Counted from the stretch's first letter, positions 49,764 to 59,743 are shown. The stretch is DNA of 64,000 bases from Chitinophaga barathri (GCF_003807585.1 NZ_RMBX01000015.1:124001-188000), one strand, 5' to 3'. A program made the numbers and translations. Notes: generated by a model not told the origin, from the letters alone.

Positions 49764-51383
49764 ATGAACAAACAAAAAAGAACCCGTATGAAACGTTATT
49801 ATAATTTCCTGGTATGCCTATGCCTGCTGATGGTGGCGGGGTTCACGGGCTGCGATGATTTCGGGGATATGAACACCAATCCCACGCAAAGCACCACCAT
49901 GGACCCTGCCCTGCAACTGGTGCAGGTACAGGCCCGGTTTTCCGGCGACCTGGAATCCAATGAAAGGGTCAGCACTTTCCTGTGTATGCCCATGGTACAA
50001 CAGCTGGGCGGAGCCTGGGCCTGCCAGTACGGCGGCTTCTACGTGAAGCAGCAGCAGTACATGAGCATTCTCTGGGAGCTGAACTACACCAATGATATCC
50101 TTAACCTGTCGGACGCCGTGAGCCGCGCCAAAGATGATCCGAAGCGGCCGAACCTTTACAACATCCTGCGGATCATGAAGGTGTACCTCTTCGCACGCCT
50201 CACCGATCTTTACGGCGATATCCCTTACAGCGAGGCATCAGCCGGTTATACGCAGAAGATCGTGCGCCCGAAATACGACAAGCAGGAAGATATCTACAAC
50301 GACTTTTTCAAGGAGCTGACCGAGGCCTCCACCGCGCTGGACGCCTCCAAAGACAATGTGAGCAACGAACAGTTCTATAAAGGAGATATCGCAAAATGGA
50401 AAAAATTCGCCAACAGCCTGCACCTCCGCCTGGCCATGCGCCTCGTAAAAAGAGATGCGGCGAAAGCCCGTGCCGAAGCTGAAAAAGCTTTCCAGCGCGG
50501 CGTATTCGCAAGCAACGATGATATCTGCAAAATGACCCATGCGGACATCCTGAACAATTATGCGGACGTGCGCGGCAACGGCCTCTCCGCATCCATCACA
50601 CAAGGTGAAGTGATCGCCTACCGTTACAACCAGGTGTTCCTGGATGCGCTCCGCAATACGAACGACCCGCGCCTGAATCACATCGGGAAATACTATATAG
50701 ACAAACCCTACGCCTTCATGGAACGCACCGATATTACCACGGAAGTAAAAGCCGTGGTAGGTATTACGGGTTGCAAAAACGGGGACTTTGTGTGGGACGA
50801 CTGGAAGAACACTTTCACCATCCAGGTGCCCGGCATCGGCTCTTACGACGTGGGCAACAATACACAGAAGATGCAGCTGGCGAATTTCCTGATAGCGAAC
50901 GATGCGCCTTTCCTTCACCTTACTTATGCCGAAACAGAACTGCTGCTGGCCGAAGCGTGTTTCCGCTGGGGCCTCAACCTCAATGGCGATTTCCTGGCAC
51001 ATTACAACCGTGGCATAGAAGCCGCCATGAAGCAGCTGAGCCTTTACCCCGGCGGCCCGCAGATCACCGACGCGGAGATCAGCAAATACAAATCAGACAA
51101 CGTGATAGACCAGGGCAAGGAACTGACGATGATCAACCACCAGCTGTGGGTGGCGCTTTTCATGAACGGCCCCGAAGCGTATGCCAACTGGCGCCGCACA
51201 GGCTTCCCCGTGCTTACGCCGGGTTACAAGCCAGGTTATTCCAGCGTGAACACGATTCCCCGCAGGTTTGAATACCCGCTTTCAGAAAAGGAACAGAACG
51301 CTGAAAACTATAACAAGGCAGTGCAGGCGATAAACGTAAAGGAGAACGACTGGACCGGCCGTGTATGGTGGGATAAGGAATAA
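49764..51383 (+). CDS. SusD-like nutrient-binding lipoprotein (SusD_2 type)
   Basis: 539 residues from the ATG at 49764; the ATG at 49788 (MKRYYNF) is also plausible. Lipobox GFTGC, then DDFGDMNTNPTQSTTMDPAL typical of the RagB/SusD_2 group. TPR-like region with RIMKVYLFARLTDLYGDIPY and FHLTYAETELLLAEACFRWG (first Phe inferred from frame). It pairs with the upstream SusC. Followed after 27 bases by the GH18-fold lipoprotein gene. Confidence 0.93.
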   Translation: MNKQKRTRMKRYYNFLVCLCLLMVAGFTGCDDFGDMNTNPTQSTTMDPALQLVQVQARFSGDLESNERVSTFLCMPMVQQLGGAWACQYGGFYVKQQQYMSILWELNYTNDILNLSDAVSRAKDDPKRPNLYNILRIMKVYLFARLTDLYGDIPYSEASAGYTQKIVRPKYDKQEDIYNDFFKELTEASTALDASKDNVSNEQFYKGDIAKWKKFANSLHLRLAMRLVKRDAAKARAEAEKAFQRGVFASNDDICKMTHADILNNYADVRGNGLSASITQGEVIAYRYNQVFLDALRNTNDPRLNHIGKYYIDKPYAFMERTDITTEVKAVVGITGCKNGDFVWDDWKNTFTIQVPGIGSYDVGNNTQKMQLANFLIANDAPFLHLTYAETELLLAEACFRWGLNLNGDFLAHYNRGIEAAMKQLSLYPGGPQITDAEISKYKSDNVIDQGKELTMINHQLWVALFMNGPEAYANWRRTGFPVLTPGYKPGYSSVNTIPRRFEYPLSEKEQNAENYNKAVQAINVKENDWTGRVWWDKE

Positions 51384-51410
51384 GCATTTCAATCATTAAC
51401 AAACAAGGTC

Positions 51411-52739
51411 ATGCACAAGAAACTATATATACTGCTGGTTAGCATCCTCGCCCTGGCCGCTTGCGGGAAAGAACGCATCAAAGACCCCGAGTTTGGGCCC
51501 GGGGATTACCCGCGCATCTTCGACATCCAGAATGCTTTTATCTCGCCTGTGCGCATCATCAATGAAGGGCAGACGGCGGATTACAAAGGCCTGGTATATT
51601 CTCCCGGCGGCAAAGTGAATATTTCCTGGAAAGTGAACGGGGAAGAAAAATCCAAAGACACTGTTTTTTCCTTTACCCCCACCGCCGGCGGCGAATACAC
51701 GATCTCGCTGGAAGTGGAGCTGAACGGCATGAAAAGCCAGCGTTCCTCCAAGGTGCTGGTAAAGCCTGCCACTTATACGCCGAAACCTTATGATAAAGTG
51801 ATCATGGCGTACCTCTCCGCGGAAGGCACCGCCCTGGGCGTGAACTGGGAGCAGGCCACGCACGTTACTTTCCTCGCCGGCAGGGTAGCCTCAGACGGCA
51901 CCGTGGACCTCTCCGCGGGGGAGATCAACCAACGTATGGATGAAATGGTAGCCCGCGGCCACATTGCCGGAAGGGCAGTACTGCTGGGCCTGGCAGGTCG
52001 TCTTTCTCCCGTAGACGGCTGGGCGCTTTACGAAGCGAACGACTTCGGCGAAGCGATCCGCACACCCGCTACCCGTGCAGCGTTGGTAGCTTCCGTTGCA
52101 AACTACGTAGCCACCCGCAGGATTGACGGGGTGGATATTATGATGAGCGACATCAACTCCGGCGCTTATGCGCAGAATGTAGCCGCCATCGCGCCATTCA
52201 TCGCCGAGCTGAAAGCCGCTCTTCCCGCAAACTCCATCGTAACCGTAACGGTGGGCGCAGGATGGCAGCACTGGGATTATCCCAGCCTCTCGGCAGCCAC
52301 CTGGGTGAACGTACGCGCATTTGAAGACGGCATTCATGTAGGCCCCGGAGCTCCGCGCGGCCAGGCTTCCTCTTACGATTATATGCTGGCGGCAGCCAAG
52401 ATCTGGGTGGACTTTCACCTGCCCGCGGACAAACTGGTGATAGGTATACCCGCATTCGGATTGAGATACAATGCAATAGACGGTGTGGGCAACAACCTTG
52501 ACTGGGGCTCGTACGATTATGTAGCCTACAGAACCATCCTGGGCTACGATCCGCAGGCCGCTACCAAAGAACTGGTGAATCATGCATTTGGCGTGTATTA
52601 CAATGGCCAGCCGCTGGTAAAACGGAAAGGAGACTTCATTAAAACCTCCGCTTACAAAGGCGCATACCTCTGGGCGGCGGACTATGACAGCGGTGACGAC
52701 AAAGCGTTGCTGAAAGAATTACATAACTCATTGAAATAG
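51411..52739 (+). CDS. GH18-fold lipoprotein lacking the catalytic motif
   Basis: 442 residues. Lipobox ALAAC at the N-terminus, then an Ig/PKD-like domain (about 25-125, SPGGKVNISWKVNGEEKSKD) and a GH18 barrel (about 130-440, KVIMAYLSAEGTALGVNWEQ, KLVIGIPAFGLRYNAIDGVG). The catalytic DGxDxDxE is DGVDIMMS (Asp239, Asp242, Met244, Ser246): the last Asp and the acid Glu are gone, so chitinase activity is unlikely. As the last gene of the SusCD locus it is probably a surface glycan-binding protein, perhaps for chitin or N-glycans. Confidence 0.85.
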   Translation: MHKKLYILLVSILALAACGKERIKDPEFGPGDYPRIFDIQNAFISPVRIINEGQTADYKGLVYSPGGKVNISWKVNGEEKSKDTVFSFTPTAGGEYTISLEVELNGMKSQRSSKVLVKPATYTPKPYDKVIMAYLSAEGTALGVNWEQATHVTFLAGRVASDGTVDLSAGEINQRMDEMVARGHIAGRAVLLGLAGRLSPVDGWALYEANDFGEAIRTPATRAALVASVANYVATRRIDGVDIMMSDINSGAYAQNVAAIAPFIAELKAALPANSIVTVTVGAGWQHWDYPSLSAATWVNVRAFEDGIHVGPGAPRGQASSYDYMLAAAKIWVDFHLPADKLVIGIPAFGLRYNAIDGVGNNLDWGSYDYVAYRTILGYDPQAATKELVNHAFGVYYNGQPLVKRKGDFIKTSAYKGAYLWAADYDSGDDKALLKELHNSLK

Positions 52740-52759
52740 TACATTTTTGGTTAATTGAG

Positions 52760-52798
52760 CAAAGGGTCGGCCGCGAGGCTGGCCTTTTGTTTTTATTG
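52760..52798 (+). terminator. Terminator of the second SusCD locus
   Basis: AAAGGGTCGGCC pairs imperfectly with GGCTGGCCTTT and is followed by TGTTTTTATT. Confidence 0.7.
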
Positions 52799-52823
52799 TT
52801 TAACTTTATTTACACCAAAGCAA

Positions 52824-53330
52824 TTGTTATTGCAACCTGAGCAGGTATTCCCTACCGAAGAAATACTCCTCGCGAAGCTGCGTGCCGGCGATATTGCAGC
52901 GAGGCAATGGCTGTATGACCGCTATGCCGCGCCTCTTTACGGGCATCTCCTTCTGCTGGCGGGCACGAAACTTCTTGCTGATGAACTGCTTATAATTTCT
53001 TTCGAACGAATTTTTAAAAATATCCGTGAATATGACCAAAGCCACGGAATATCCTTATTTTCGTGGGTAATAAAAATGGCGCGGGAAACAGCAATTAAAA
53101 TGCTCCCGTCTGCCGGATTAACTGGTAATGAATTAACTCACAGCAGAAGTGGAATCCTGCATTTTACGAATACACTCAGCGAACAATGCCGAAAGGTGTT
53201 TGTTTTGTGTTACTGCAGGGGACTTTCAAGAATTGAAGCGGGTAAGCAATTAGACATGACAGAAGAAGAGGTGCTTCGTTGCCTGAAGGAAGCATTGACA
53301 GAACTCAGAAGATTTTCCAAACGCAGTTGA
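52824..53330 (+). CDS. ECF-like RNA polymerase sigma factor
   Basis: 168 residues if the TTG at 52824 is used; there is no ATG before the domain, and earlier starts would lie in the terminator. Region 2: LLAKLRAGDIAARQWLYDRY, LLADELLIISFERIFKNIRE; region 4: SEQCRKVFVLCYCRGLSRIE and the helix LDMTEEEVLRCLKEAL. It is shorter and more divergent than the two other sigma factors here. It overlaps the next gene by four bases (TTGA), its likely anti-sigma partner. Confidence 0.75.
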   Translation: MLLQPEQVFPTEEILLAKLRAGDIAARQWLYDRYAAPLYGHLLLLAGTKLLADELLIISFERIFKNIREYDQSHGISLFSWVIKMARETAIKMLPSAGLTGNELTHSRSGILHFTNTLSEQCRKVFVLCYCRGLSRIEAGKQLDMTEEEVLRCLKEALTELRRFSKRS

Positions 53331-53794
53331 ATCTGGAAGAATACATAAAAAATGGTATGGTTGAAAGCTACGTGCTCGGCCTGTCTACTCCTGACGAAAA
53401 GGAGGAGATGGAAAGACTATTGCATGACCATCCCGAATTACAAACCGAGCTGCGGATCGTTGAAAACACTTTTCACAAGCTCTGGCTGGAAGATGCATAT
53501 CCTCCGCCGATAGAACTGCGCCAGCGCACGCTGCAACCTTACAACTGGGCTGATACCAGCGCCGGCCCGGAGAAAAAACCGAATTATACTTTCATCAATA
53601 TTGCGCCCAACCAGTCGGACTTCATCACCGTACACAAGGTTTGGAAATGGATCTTTATTGCAGCTTTCCTGTTGTTTAAGCTCTGTCTTTTCACCGCGAT
53701 CTATTTTTACTTCAAATACCGCCAGGTGGAAGAGCGCCAGATTGAGCGCGAAAAGGTGAGACAGGAATACCAGAACCAGAATATCCCCCGATAA
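53327..53794 (+). CDS. Membrane anti-sigma factor-like protein
   Basis: 155 residues from a TTG at 53327 overlapping the sigma factor stop (TTGA). The N-terminal helix LNLEEYIKNGMVESYVLGL and PDEKEEMERLLHDHPELQTE are like those of RskA-type anti-sigma factors. A soluble part follows, then one membrane segment (about 108-130, WIFIAAFLLFKLCLFTAIYF) and a charged coil in the C-terminus. The sigma factor it controls is almost certainly the one just upstream. Confidence 0.7.
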   Translation: MNLEEYIKNGMVESYVLGLSTPDEKEEMERLLHDHPELQTELRIVENTFHKLWLEDAYPPPIELRQRTLQPYNWADTSAGPEKKPNYTFINIAPNQSDFITVHKVWKWIFIAAFLLFKLCLFTAIYFYFKYRQVEERQIEREKVRQEYQNQNIPR

Positions 53795-53797
53795 CAT

Positions 53798-54430
53798 TCA
53801 GGCAGTCAGTTTAATCCCCCCGTTAATACCTTCCAGCAGCATCTGTACGCCCAGTACGGCCAGTATCAACCCCATCATTTTAGTGATCACGATCATGGTA
53901 TTGTTTCCCACCCATCTTACGATCTGCCCGCCGGAAATGAACAGGATATAAGCAATGTAACACAACAGCCCGTATATCCCGATCACGATGAACGTATGCA
54001 CGGGGTCACTGCTGGCGGTGTAATTCATGGCGGTGGTGATGGTGCCGGGCCCTGCCATCAAAGGCATGGCCAGCGGCGTTACCGCCACGCTGATGCCGGG
54101 ATCCGCTCCCGTGGTGTCTATTCTTTTCTCCGGCTCCACTTTGTTTTCCAGGATCATCCTGTAACCGATCACGAAAAGTAAAGCCCCGCCTGTGATACGC
54201 AGGGCCGGCAGGGAAATGTTCAGCACCCTGAAAATAGCAGTGCCGGCTACACAGAAGATGGTGATAATGATAAACGCCACCACTACCGATTTGAACGCGA
54301 TCTTTTTGCGCTGCGCCGGCGTCATGTAGCCGGTGAGGTCCAGGAACACGGGTACATTGGCAATGGGATTTACGATAGAGAAAAATCCCATGAACACAGC
54401 CGCGGCGAAACCGTAATAGTTAGCGGTCAT
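53798..54430 (-). CDS. MarC family membrane protein
   Basis: 210 residues from the ATG at 54428-54430 with six predicted membrane segments. MarC blocks: FSIVNPIANVPVFLDLTGYM, LRITGGALLFVIGYRMILE, VAVTPLAMPLMAGPGTITTAM. Function of the family is not settled. Its start overlaps the end of the permease gene by 11 bases; its stop is three bases from the convergent anti-sigma gene. Confidence 0.92.
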   Translation of the reverse strand: MTANYYGFAAAVFMGFFSIVNPIANVPVFLDLTGYMTPAQRKKIAFKSVVVAFIIITIFCVAGTAIFRVLNISLPALRITGGALLFVIGYRMILENKVEPEKRIDTTGADPGISVAVTPLAMPLMAGPGTITTAMNYTASSDPVHTFIVIGIYGLLCYIAYILFISGGQIVRWVGNNTMIVITKMMGLILAVLGVQMLLEGINGGIKLTA

Positions 54431-55739
54431 GTGGCGGTTTTTTAGGATGAACAATATTCGGTTTTATCTTCCGTCCCGTCGTCTGCCTGATGATCCACTC
54501 AGCGCCGAAAGACAGCGCGAGGAATATTCCCGTTACCCATAGTTGCAAAGGAGCGGACAAAACATCTACAACAATTACCAGCAGCACCGTGCCAGCACTT
54601 ACCACCACAGCCGCCCATGACCAGAAAACGTTTGCGCCTGTTTCTTTCAGCAGCCGCAGGTGCCCGATGTTCACCATGCTGTAACACAGCAGCATGGCCA
54701 TACCGCCCAGCGAAGCAATCACCGTGAGATCGAATAACATGATGAGCCCGATGATACAAACACCGGTGATAGCCAGCCCTTCCGTGCCCCGGCCCCAGAG
54801 ATGTTTTTCAAATGTTTTGGGCAGCGTGCCGTAGGCCGCCATCACGTATGCATTGTTCCCGGTGGAGAACAGGTTTGCATTGATGGCCGTAATGCTGGAG
54901 ATGAGCGCGGCAATGGAAATGATCACGAATCCCGCCTGGCCGAGGAATGGCCTTGCCGCTTCAGCCAGGGCCGTTTCTTTTGCGGCAATCACTTCCGGGG
55001 CGCTGAGATTGCCAAATACGACCACGGCCAGTATCACATAAATGACCGTTACCAGCAGCACGGTGGTCATGATGGCGCGGGGAAGCGTTTTGGAGGGATT
55101 TTCCATATGTTCCACCGCCCCGCTGATCACATTAAAGCCCGTATAGGCAAAAAAGGTAACCGCCACGCTGGAAAGAATATTGCCGGCGGGTAGCGGGGTC
55201 GGCCATTGAAGATTGACCGGCCGGATGGTGAAAAAACCGAGTATGGCAAACCCGAACAGGGCGACAAGTTTGATGGCCACGAATATTTTTTCCACCCGTG
55301 CAAAAGCCGAGACGCTGATAAAATTCAGTATGACCAGTACCGCCACAATACCGGCTGCCAGCAGGTTCTGTATCCATGGGGAGCCGGTATGCCCCAGCAG
55401 GGAAGCGCCATACGCGCCAAAGGATTTTGCCACCACGGCGGAGAGCACGATCATACTCACGTAATAAAAAATGCCCATCCCGCCGGAATAGACATTTACG
55501 CCATAAGCCTGCACCAGGTATTCCAGCACGCCGCCGTTTGACGGGTACCGCGCACCCAGCCGGGCAAAAGTATAACCACAAAGAACCGTAATACCGCCGG
55601 CCAGCAGGAAAGACAACCAGGTAGCCGAGCCTACAATGGCGCCGGTCTGCCCCAGCAGGGCAAAGATCCCGGCCCCGATCATGGCGCCTACACCCATAGA
55701 TATGGCGGCTGCCAGGGATATTTTACCTTTGTTTTTCAT
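54420..55739 (-). CDS. APC family amino acid permease
   Basis: 439 residues from the ATG at 55737-55739 (MKNKGKISLAAAI), twelve predicted membrane segments. TM1 GVGAMIGAGIFALLGQTGAI has the glycine-rich APC motif; TM6 region FFAYTGFNVISGAVEHMENP. A transporter of amino acids or polyamines in the inner membrane; the substrate is not clear. Overlaps marC by 11 bases. Confidence 0.9.
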   Translation of the reverse strand: MKNKGKISLAAAISMGVGAMIGAGIFALLGQTGAIVGSATWLSFLLAGGITVLCGYTFARLGARYPSNGGVLEYLVQAYGVNVYSGGMGIFYYVSMIVLSAVVAKSFGAYGASLLGHTGSPWIQNLLAAGIVAVLVILNFISVSAFARVEKIFVAIKLVALFGFAILGFFTIRPVNLQWPTPLPAGNILSSVAVTFFAYTGFNVISGAVEHMENPSKTLPRAIMTTVLLVTVIYVILAVVVFGNLSAPEVIAAKETALAEAARPFLGQAGFVIISIAALISSITAINANLFSTGNNAYVMAAYGTLPKTFEKHLWGRGTEGLAITGVCIIGLIMLFDLTVIASLGGMAMLLCYSMVNIGHLRLLKETGANVFWSWAAVVVSAGTVLLVIVVDVLSAPLQLWVTGIFLALSFGAEWIIRQTTGRKIKPNIVHPKKPPHDR

Positions 55740-55862
55740 AGTGGCCCGTTGGTTACTTATGTAATGCCCCAACGCGGAAATTGTTCATTCTGGTCCTTAA
55801 AACAAATTCCTGAGTTCCACTGTTTTAATGAAAGTATTCCTAAACCATTCAAAAAATAGCAG

Positions 55863-57269
55863 ATGGCACAACGTCGTGAACATGACTTCCTGGGAGAACG
55901 TGAGATCCCGAAAGATGTATATTATGGCATCCAGACCCTTCGGGCGATAGAAAATTTTCACATCACGGGCATCCCGCTGAAAGTGGAGCCGCTTTTTGTA
56001 CAGGCGCTCGGGTATGTAAAAAAAGCCGCGGCTTTGGCAAATTCCGAGCTGGGCGTGTTCGACAAAAAGATTGCCTCCGCAATCGTAAAAGCCAGTGACC
56101 GCGTGATCAACGGGGAGTTTAACGACCAGTTCATCACAGACCTCATCCAGGGCGGAGCAGGCACCTCCGTGAATATGAACGCCAATGAAGTGATCGCCAA
56201 TGTGGCGCTGGAAATGATGGGCAAAGAAAAAGGCGATTACGAATTTTGCCATCCGAACAATCATGTGAACTGCTCGCAATCTACGAACGATGCGTATCCC
56301 ACCGCATTCCGCATTGCGCTGATGAACAAACTGACTGATTATAAAACCAGTCTTGAAAGGCTGGCGCAGTCTTTTGAAAATAAAGGCGAAGAATTTAAAC
56401 AGGTGCTCAAAATGGGCCGTACCCAATTGCAGGATGCCGTACCCATGAGCATGGGCGACGAGTTCAAAGCCTTCGCTACCAATCTTCGCGAAGAACTTTC
56501 CCGCATAGAAGACAGCAAACGCCTGATCTCCGAGATCAATATGGGCGCTACCGCCATCGGTACTGGCGTGAATGCGCCGAAAACATATCCTGAGCTGGTG
56601 ACCAAACACCTCCGCGAGGTGACCGGCCTGGACCTTTCCCTGGCTACGGACCTGATTGAAGCGACGTATGACACGGGCGCGTACGTGCAATTGTCTGGTG
56701 TGCTGAAACGTACCGCCGTAAAGGTTTCCAAGATTTGTAACGACCTCCGCCTGCTGTCATCCGGCCCACGGTGCGGCCTGAATGAAATAAACCTTCCGCC
56801 CATGCAGCCGGGCTCTTCCATCATGCCCGGCAAAGTAAACCCCGTGATCCCTGAAGTGGTGAACCAGACCGCGTTTTATGTGATCGGCGCGGATCTTACC
56901 CTCACCATGGCCGCGGAAGCCGGTCAGCTGCAACTGAATGTGATGGAACCGGTGATCTCTTTTTCCCTGTTCACTTCCATCACCTACATGACAAATGCCT
57001 GCAACACGCTCCGCGAAAAATGCGTGGACGGCATTACCGCGAACGCGGATCATACACAGCAGATGGTGATGCAAAGCATCGGCATCGTGACCCAGCTGAA
57101 CCCGATCATCGGGTATGAAAAATCCGCTGCCATTGCGCGGGAAGCTTTGGAAACAGGCAAGTCCGTACACGATATAGCCGTTAAAGAAAAGAAACTGGTG
57201 ACCCAGGAAAAGTGGGATGAAATATTCACGTTCGAGAATATGATCCGCCCCACATTCATCAACAGCTAA
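55863..57269 (+). CDS. aspA: Aspartate ammonia-lyase
   Basis: 468 residues, full length for the fumarase/aspartase family. Signature GSSIMPGKVNPVIPEVVNQ (about 317-335); HPNNHVNCSQSTNDAYPTAF for the active-site His/Ser region. It converts aspartate to fumarate and ammonia. First gene of an operon with asparaginase (10 bases), a Dcu transporter and a porin, so the likely flow is asparagine to aspartate to fumarate. Confidence 0.95.
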   Translation: MAQRREHDFLGEREIPKDVYYGIQTLRAIENFHITGIPLKVEPLFVQALGYVKKAAALANSELGVFDKKIASAIVKASDRVINGEFNDQFITDLIQGGAGTSVNMNANEVIANVALEMMGKEKGDYEFCHPNNHVNCSQSTNDAYPTAFRIALMNKLTDYKTSLERLAQSFENKGEEFKQVLKMGRTQLQDAVPMSMGDEFKAFATNLREELSRIEDSKRLISEINMGATAIGTGVNAPKTYPELVTKHLREVTGLDLSLATDLIEATYDTGAYVQLSGVLKRTAVKVSKICNDLRLLSSGPRCGLNEINLPPMQPGSSIMPGKVNPVIPEVVNQTAFYVIGADLTLTMAAEAGQLQLNVMEPVISFSLFTSITYMTNACNTLREKCVDGITANADHTQQMVMQSIGIVTQLNPIIGYEKSAAIAREALETGKSVHDIAVKEKKLVTQEKWDEIFTFENMIRPTFINS

Positions 57270-57279
57270 TGTTTTACCC

Positions 57280-58347
57280 ATGAAACCCATCACCTTACTA
57301 TTGCTGGCCTGCGCCTTATGCGGCCGCGCTGAAGTAATAGCGCAGGCAACCACCGGGAAGCTCCCCCATGTTGTGATCCTCGCCACGGGAGGCACCATTG
57401 CCGGCGCCGGGGAATCCAGCGTGGGCACGGCTTATACCGCTGGCAAACTCCCCATCGAGGTATTGCTAAATGCCGTGCCGGAAGCGAAAAAAATAGCGAA
57501 CATCAGTGGCGAGCAGATCGCATCCGTAGGCAGCCAGGCCATGCACGACAGTGTGTGGCTGAAACTCGCTAAAAGGATCAACGAGCTGACCGCGAGGCCC
57601 GATGTGGATGGCATTGTGATCACCCATGGAACCGATACCGAAGATGAGACCGGCTTTTTTCTCCAGCTCACCGTCAAAACCTCCAAACCCGTGGTGCTGG
57701 TGGGCGCCATGCGGTCCGCCACAGCTATTTCGGCGGACGGGCCGATGAACCTGTACAACGGCATTGTAACCGCGGCTAGTCCAAAATCAGCCGGCAGGGG
57801 CGTGCTGGTATGTATGAATGACAGGATCTATTCCGCACGGGAGGTGACAAAAACCAATACCACCAACGTAGCTACTTTTCAAAGCCCGAACGCGGGCCCG
57901 CTGGGTGTGGTCTATGACGGGGATGTGGCATATTATCACAAGATACTGCGCAAACATACTGTCGAAACAGAATTTGATATCAGCGGGGTGAATACATTAC
58001 CAAAAGTAGATATCTTGTACGGCTATTCGAATATGAATCCTATACTGGTAGACGCGTTGGTGAAAGACAAAGCACAAGGCATCGTGATAGCGGGTGTTGG
58101 CAACGGGAATCTTTACCCTACGGTAGAGCAGCGGATCAAAAAAGTTACAAGCTCCGGCATAGTGGTGGTGCGGGCCTCCCGCACGGGAAGCGGCCGGGTG
58201 ACCTTAAACGCGGAAACGGACGATAAGGCGCTGGGCACCGTGGTGAGCGACGATCTTAATCCGCAGAAAGCCCGCATCCTGCTGCAACTGGCGCTGCTTA
58301 AGACAAAAGATCCGAAGAAGATCCAGGAAATGTTTTTCGAATATTAG
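57280..58347 (+). CDS. Type II L-asparaginase, periplasmic
   Basis: 355 residues with a signal peptide (ending VIAQA). Catalytic blocks ILATGGTIAGAGESSVGTAY (Thr36 to Thr39 region) and VITHGTDTEDETGFF (Thr115, Asp119), plus a Lys region VVLVGAMRSATAISADGPMN. It hydrolyses asparagine to aspartate and ammonia in the periplasm; the aspartate can then enter through the Dcu transporter encoded next and be used by AspA. Confidence 0.95.
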   Translation: MKPITLLLLACALCGRAEVIAQATTGKLPHVVILATGGTIAGAGESSVGTAYTAGKLPIEVLLNAVPEAKKIANISGEQIASVGSQAMHDSVWLKLAKRINELTARPDVDGIVITHGTDTEDETGFFLQLTVKTSKPVVLVGAMRSATAISADGPMNLYNGIVTAASPKSAGRGVLVCMNDRIYSAREVTKTNTTNVATFQSPNAGPLGVVYDGDVAYYHKILRKHTVETEFDISGVNTLPKVDILYGYSNMNPILVDALVKDKAQGIVIAGVGNGNLYPTVEQRIKKVTSSGIVVVRASRTGSGRVTLNAETDDKALGTVVSDDLNPQKARILLQLALLKTKDPKKIQEMFFEY

Positions 58348-58381
58348 CATTCATTCCACATCGTAAACATAAATCGAAAAC

Positions 58382-59722
58382 ATGATCTGGCTTCAATTTG
58401 CAATCCTTTTAGCGGCTATCTTCATTGGCGCCCGGATGAAAGGCATTGGCCTGGGCGTAATGGGTATGGTCGCTCTTGCCCTGTATATTTTCCTTTTCCG
58501 TATGCGGCCCGCCGAACCGCCGATAGACGTTATGCTGATCATCCTTGCCGTGGTTTCCACTGCCGCCACCATGCAGGCGGCGGGCGGAATGGACTACCTG
58601 GTGCGGGTGGCGGAGAAGATCCTCCGCAGCAAACCCTCCATGATCACCCTGATGGGGCCGCTGGTGACTTTTTTTTTCACCGTATTTGCCGGCACCGCAC
58701 ATGTCACCTATTCCCTGCTGCCCATCATCGCTGAAGTAGCCACCAAAAAACGCATCAGGCCGGAGCGGCCTTTGAGCATTTCCGTAATCGCCTCGCACCT
58801 GGGTATTACCGCCAGCCCGATATCCGCCGCTACCGCAGCGATGATCACCATATTGCCCGGGGGGCTGGAGCCCATACAGATCCTGAAGGTATGTATCCCC
58901 GCCTGCCTGGTAGGTATCCTGGCGGGTGTGGTAGTGGTTTGGAAAAAAGGGAAAGAACTGGAAAAAGACCCCGTGTTCCTCGAAAAAATGAAAGACCCTG
59001 AGTTTGCAGCCGAACTGGACGCGGAGACAAAATCAGATACCAAACCGCTGAAACCAGGCGCCAAAATCTCCGTGATCATATTTGCCGTAGCCGTACTGGT
59101 CATCGTGCTGGCCGGCGCTTTCAAAGGCATGTTGCCCACATTTGAACCGGGCGTGGCCAATCTTTCCGTGAATGCGAACGGCACGATCAAAATGGCCGCG
59201 GTGATAGAACTGGTGATGCTGGCCGCCGCCGCGCTCATGCTGCTGTTCACCAGAACTTCCACCACCGAGGTAGCCAAAGCCAGCCTGTTTACCGCGGGCG
59301 CACAGGCGGTGGTATCCATTTTTGGGGTGGTATGGATGAGCGCCACCTTTATGGCCGCCCACGAAACGACGATCGAACATGCGCTGGGAGATATGGTCAC
59401 CGCCGCCCCCTGGACGTTCGCGATCGCGCTGTTCGTGCTTAGTATGCTGCTGTTCAGCCAGGCGGCTACCACCAAGGCGCTGATGCCGCTGGGCGTGTTG
59501 CTGGGCATTGCCCCGCACAACCTCGTGGCCATGTTCCCCGCCACGAACGGGGATTTTGTACTGCCGGGTTATCCCACCCTGCTGGCTGCCATCAATTTTG
59601 ACCGTACCGGGAGCACCCATATCGGGAAGTATCTCGTGAACCATAGTTTTATGATACCCGGACTTGTGAGCGTGAGTGCATCTGTAGCGGCGGGGTTCCT
59701 GTTTGCCAACTTATTCTGGTAG
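58382..59722 (+). CDS. Anaerobic C4-dicarboxylate transporter, DcuA/B family
   Basis: 446 residues with about ten or more membrane segments. Family blocks: AGGMDYLVRVAEKILRSKPS, GTAHVTYSLLPIIAEVATKK, SHLGITASPISAATAAM, and near the end NFDRTGSTHIGKYLVNHSFM. Dcu proteins exchange aspartate or fumarate for succinate or other C4 acids. Position between asparaginase and porin genes supports aspartate import. Confidence 0.94.
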   Translation: MIWLQFAILLAAIFIGARMKGIGLGVMGMVALALYIFLFRMRPAEPPIDVMLIILAVVSTAATMQAAGGMDYLVRVAEKILRSKPSMITLMGPLVTFFFTVFAGTAHVTYSLLPIIAEVATKKRIRPERPLSISVIASHLGITASPISAATAAMITILPGGLEPIQILKVCIPACLVGILAGVVVVWKKGKELEKDPVFLEKMKDPEFAAELDAETKSDTKPLKPGAKISVIIFAVAVLVIVLAGAFKGMLPTFEPGVANLSVNANGTIKMAAVIELVMLAAAALMLLFTRTSTTEVAKASLFTAGAQAVVSIFGVVWMSATFMAAHETTIEHALGDMVTAAPWTFAIALFVLSMLLFSQAATTKALMPLGVLLGIAPHNLVAMFPATNGDFVLPGYPTLLAAINFDRTGSTHIGKYLVNHSFMIPGLVSVSASVAAGFLFANLFW

Positions 59723-59743
59723 AAATAAGTTAAACACCCGGAT

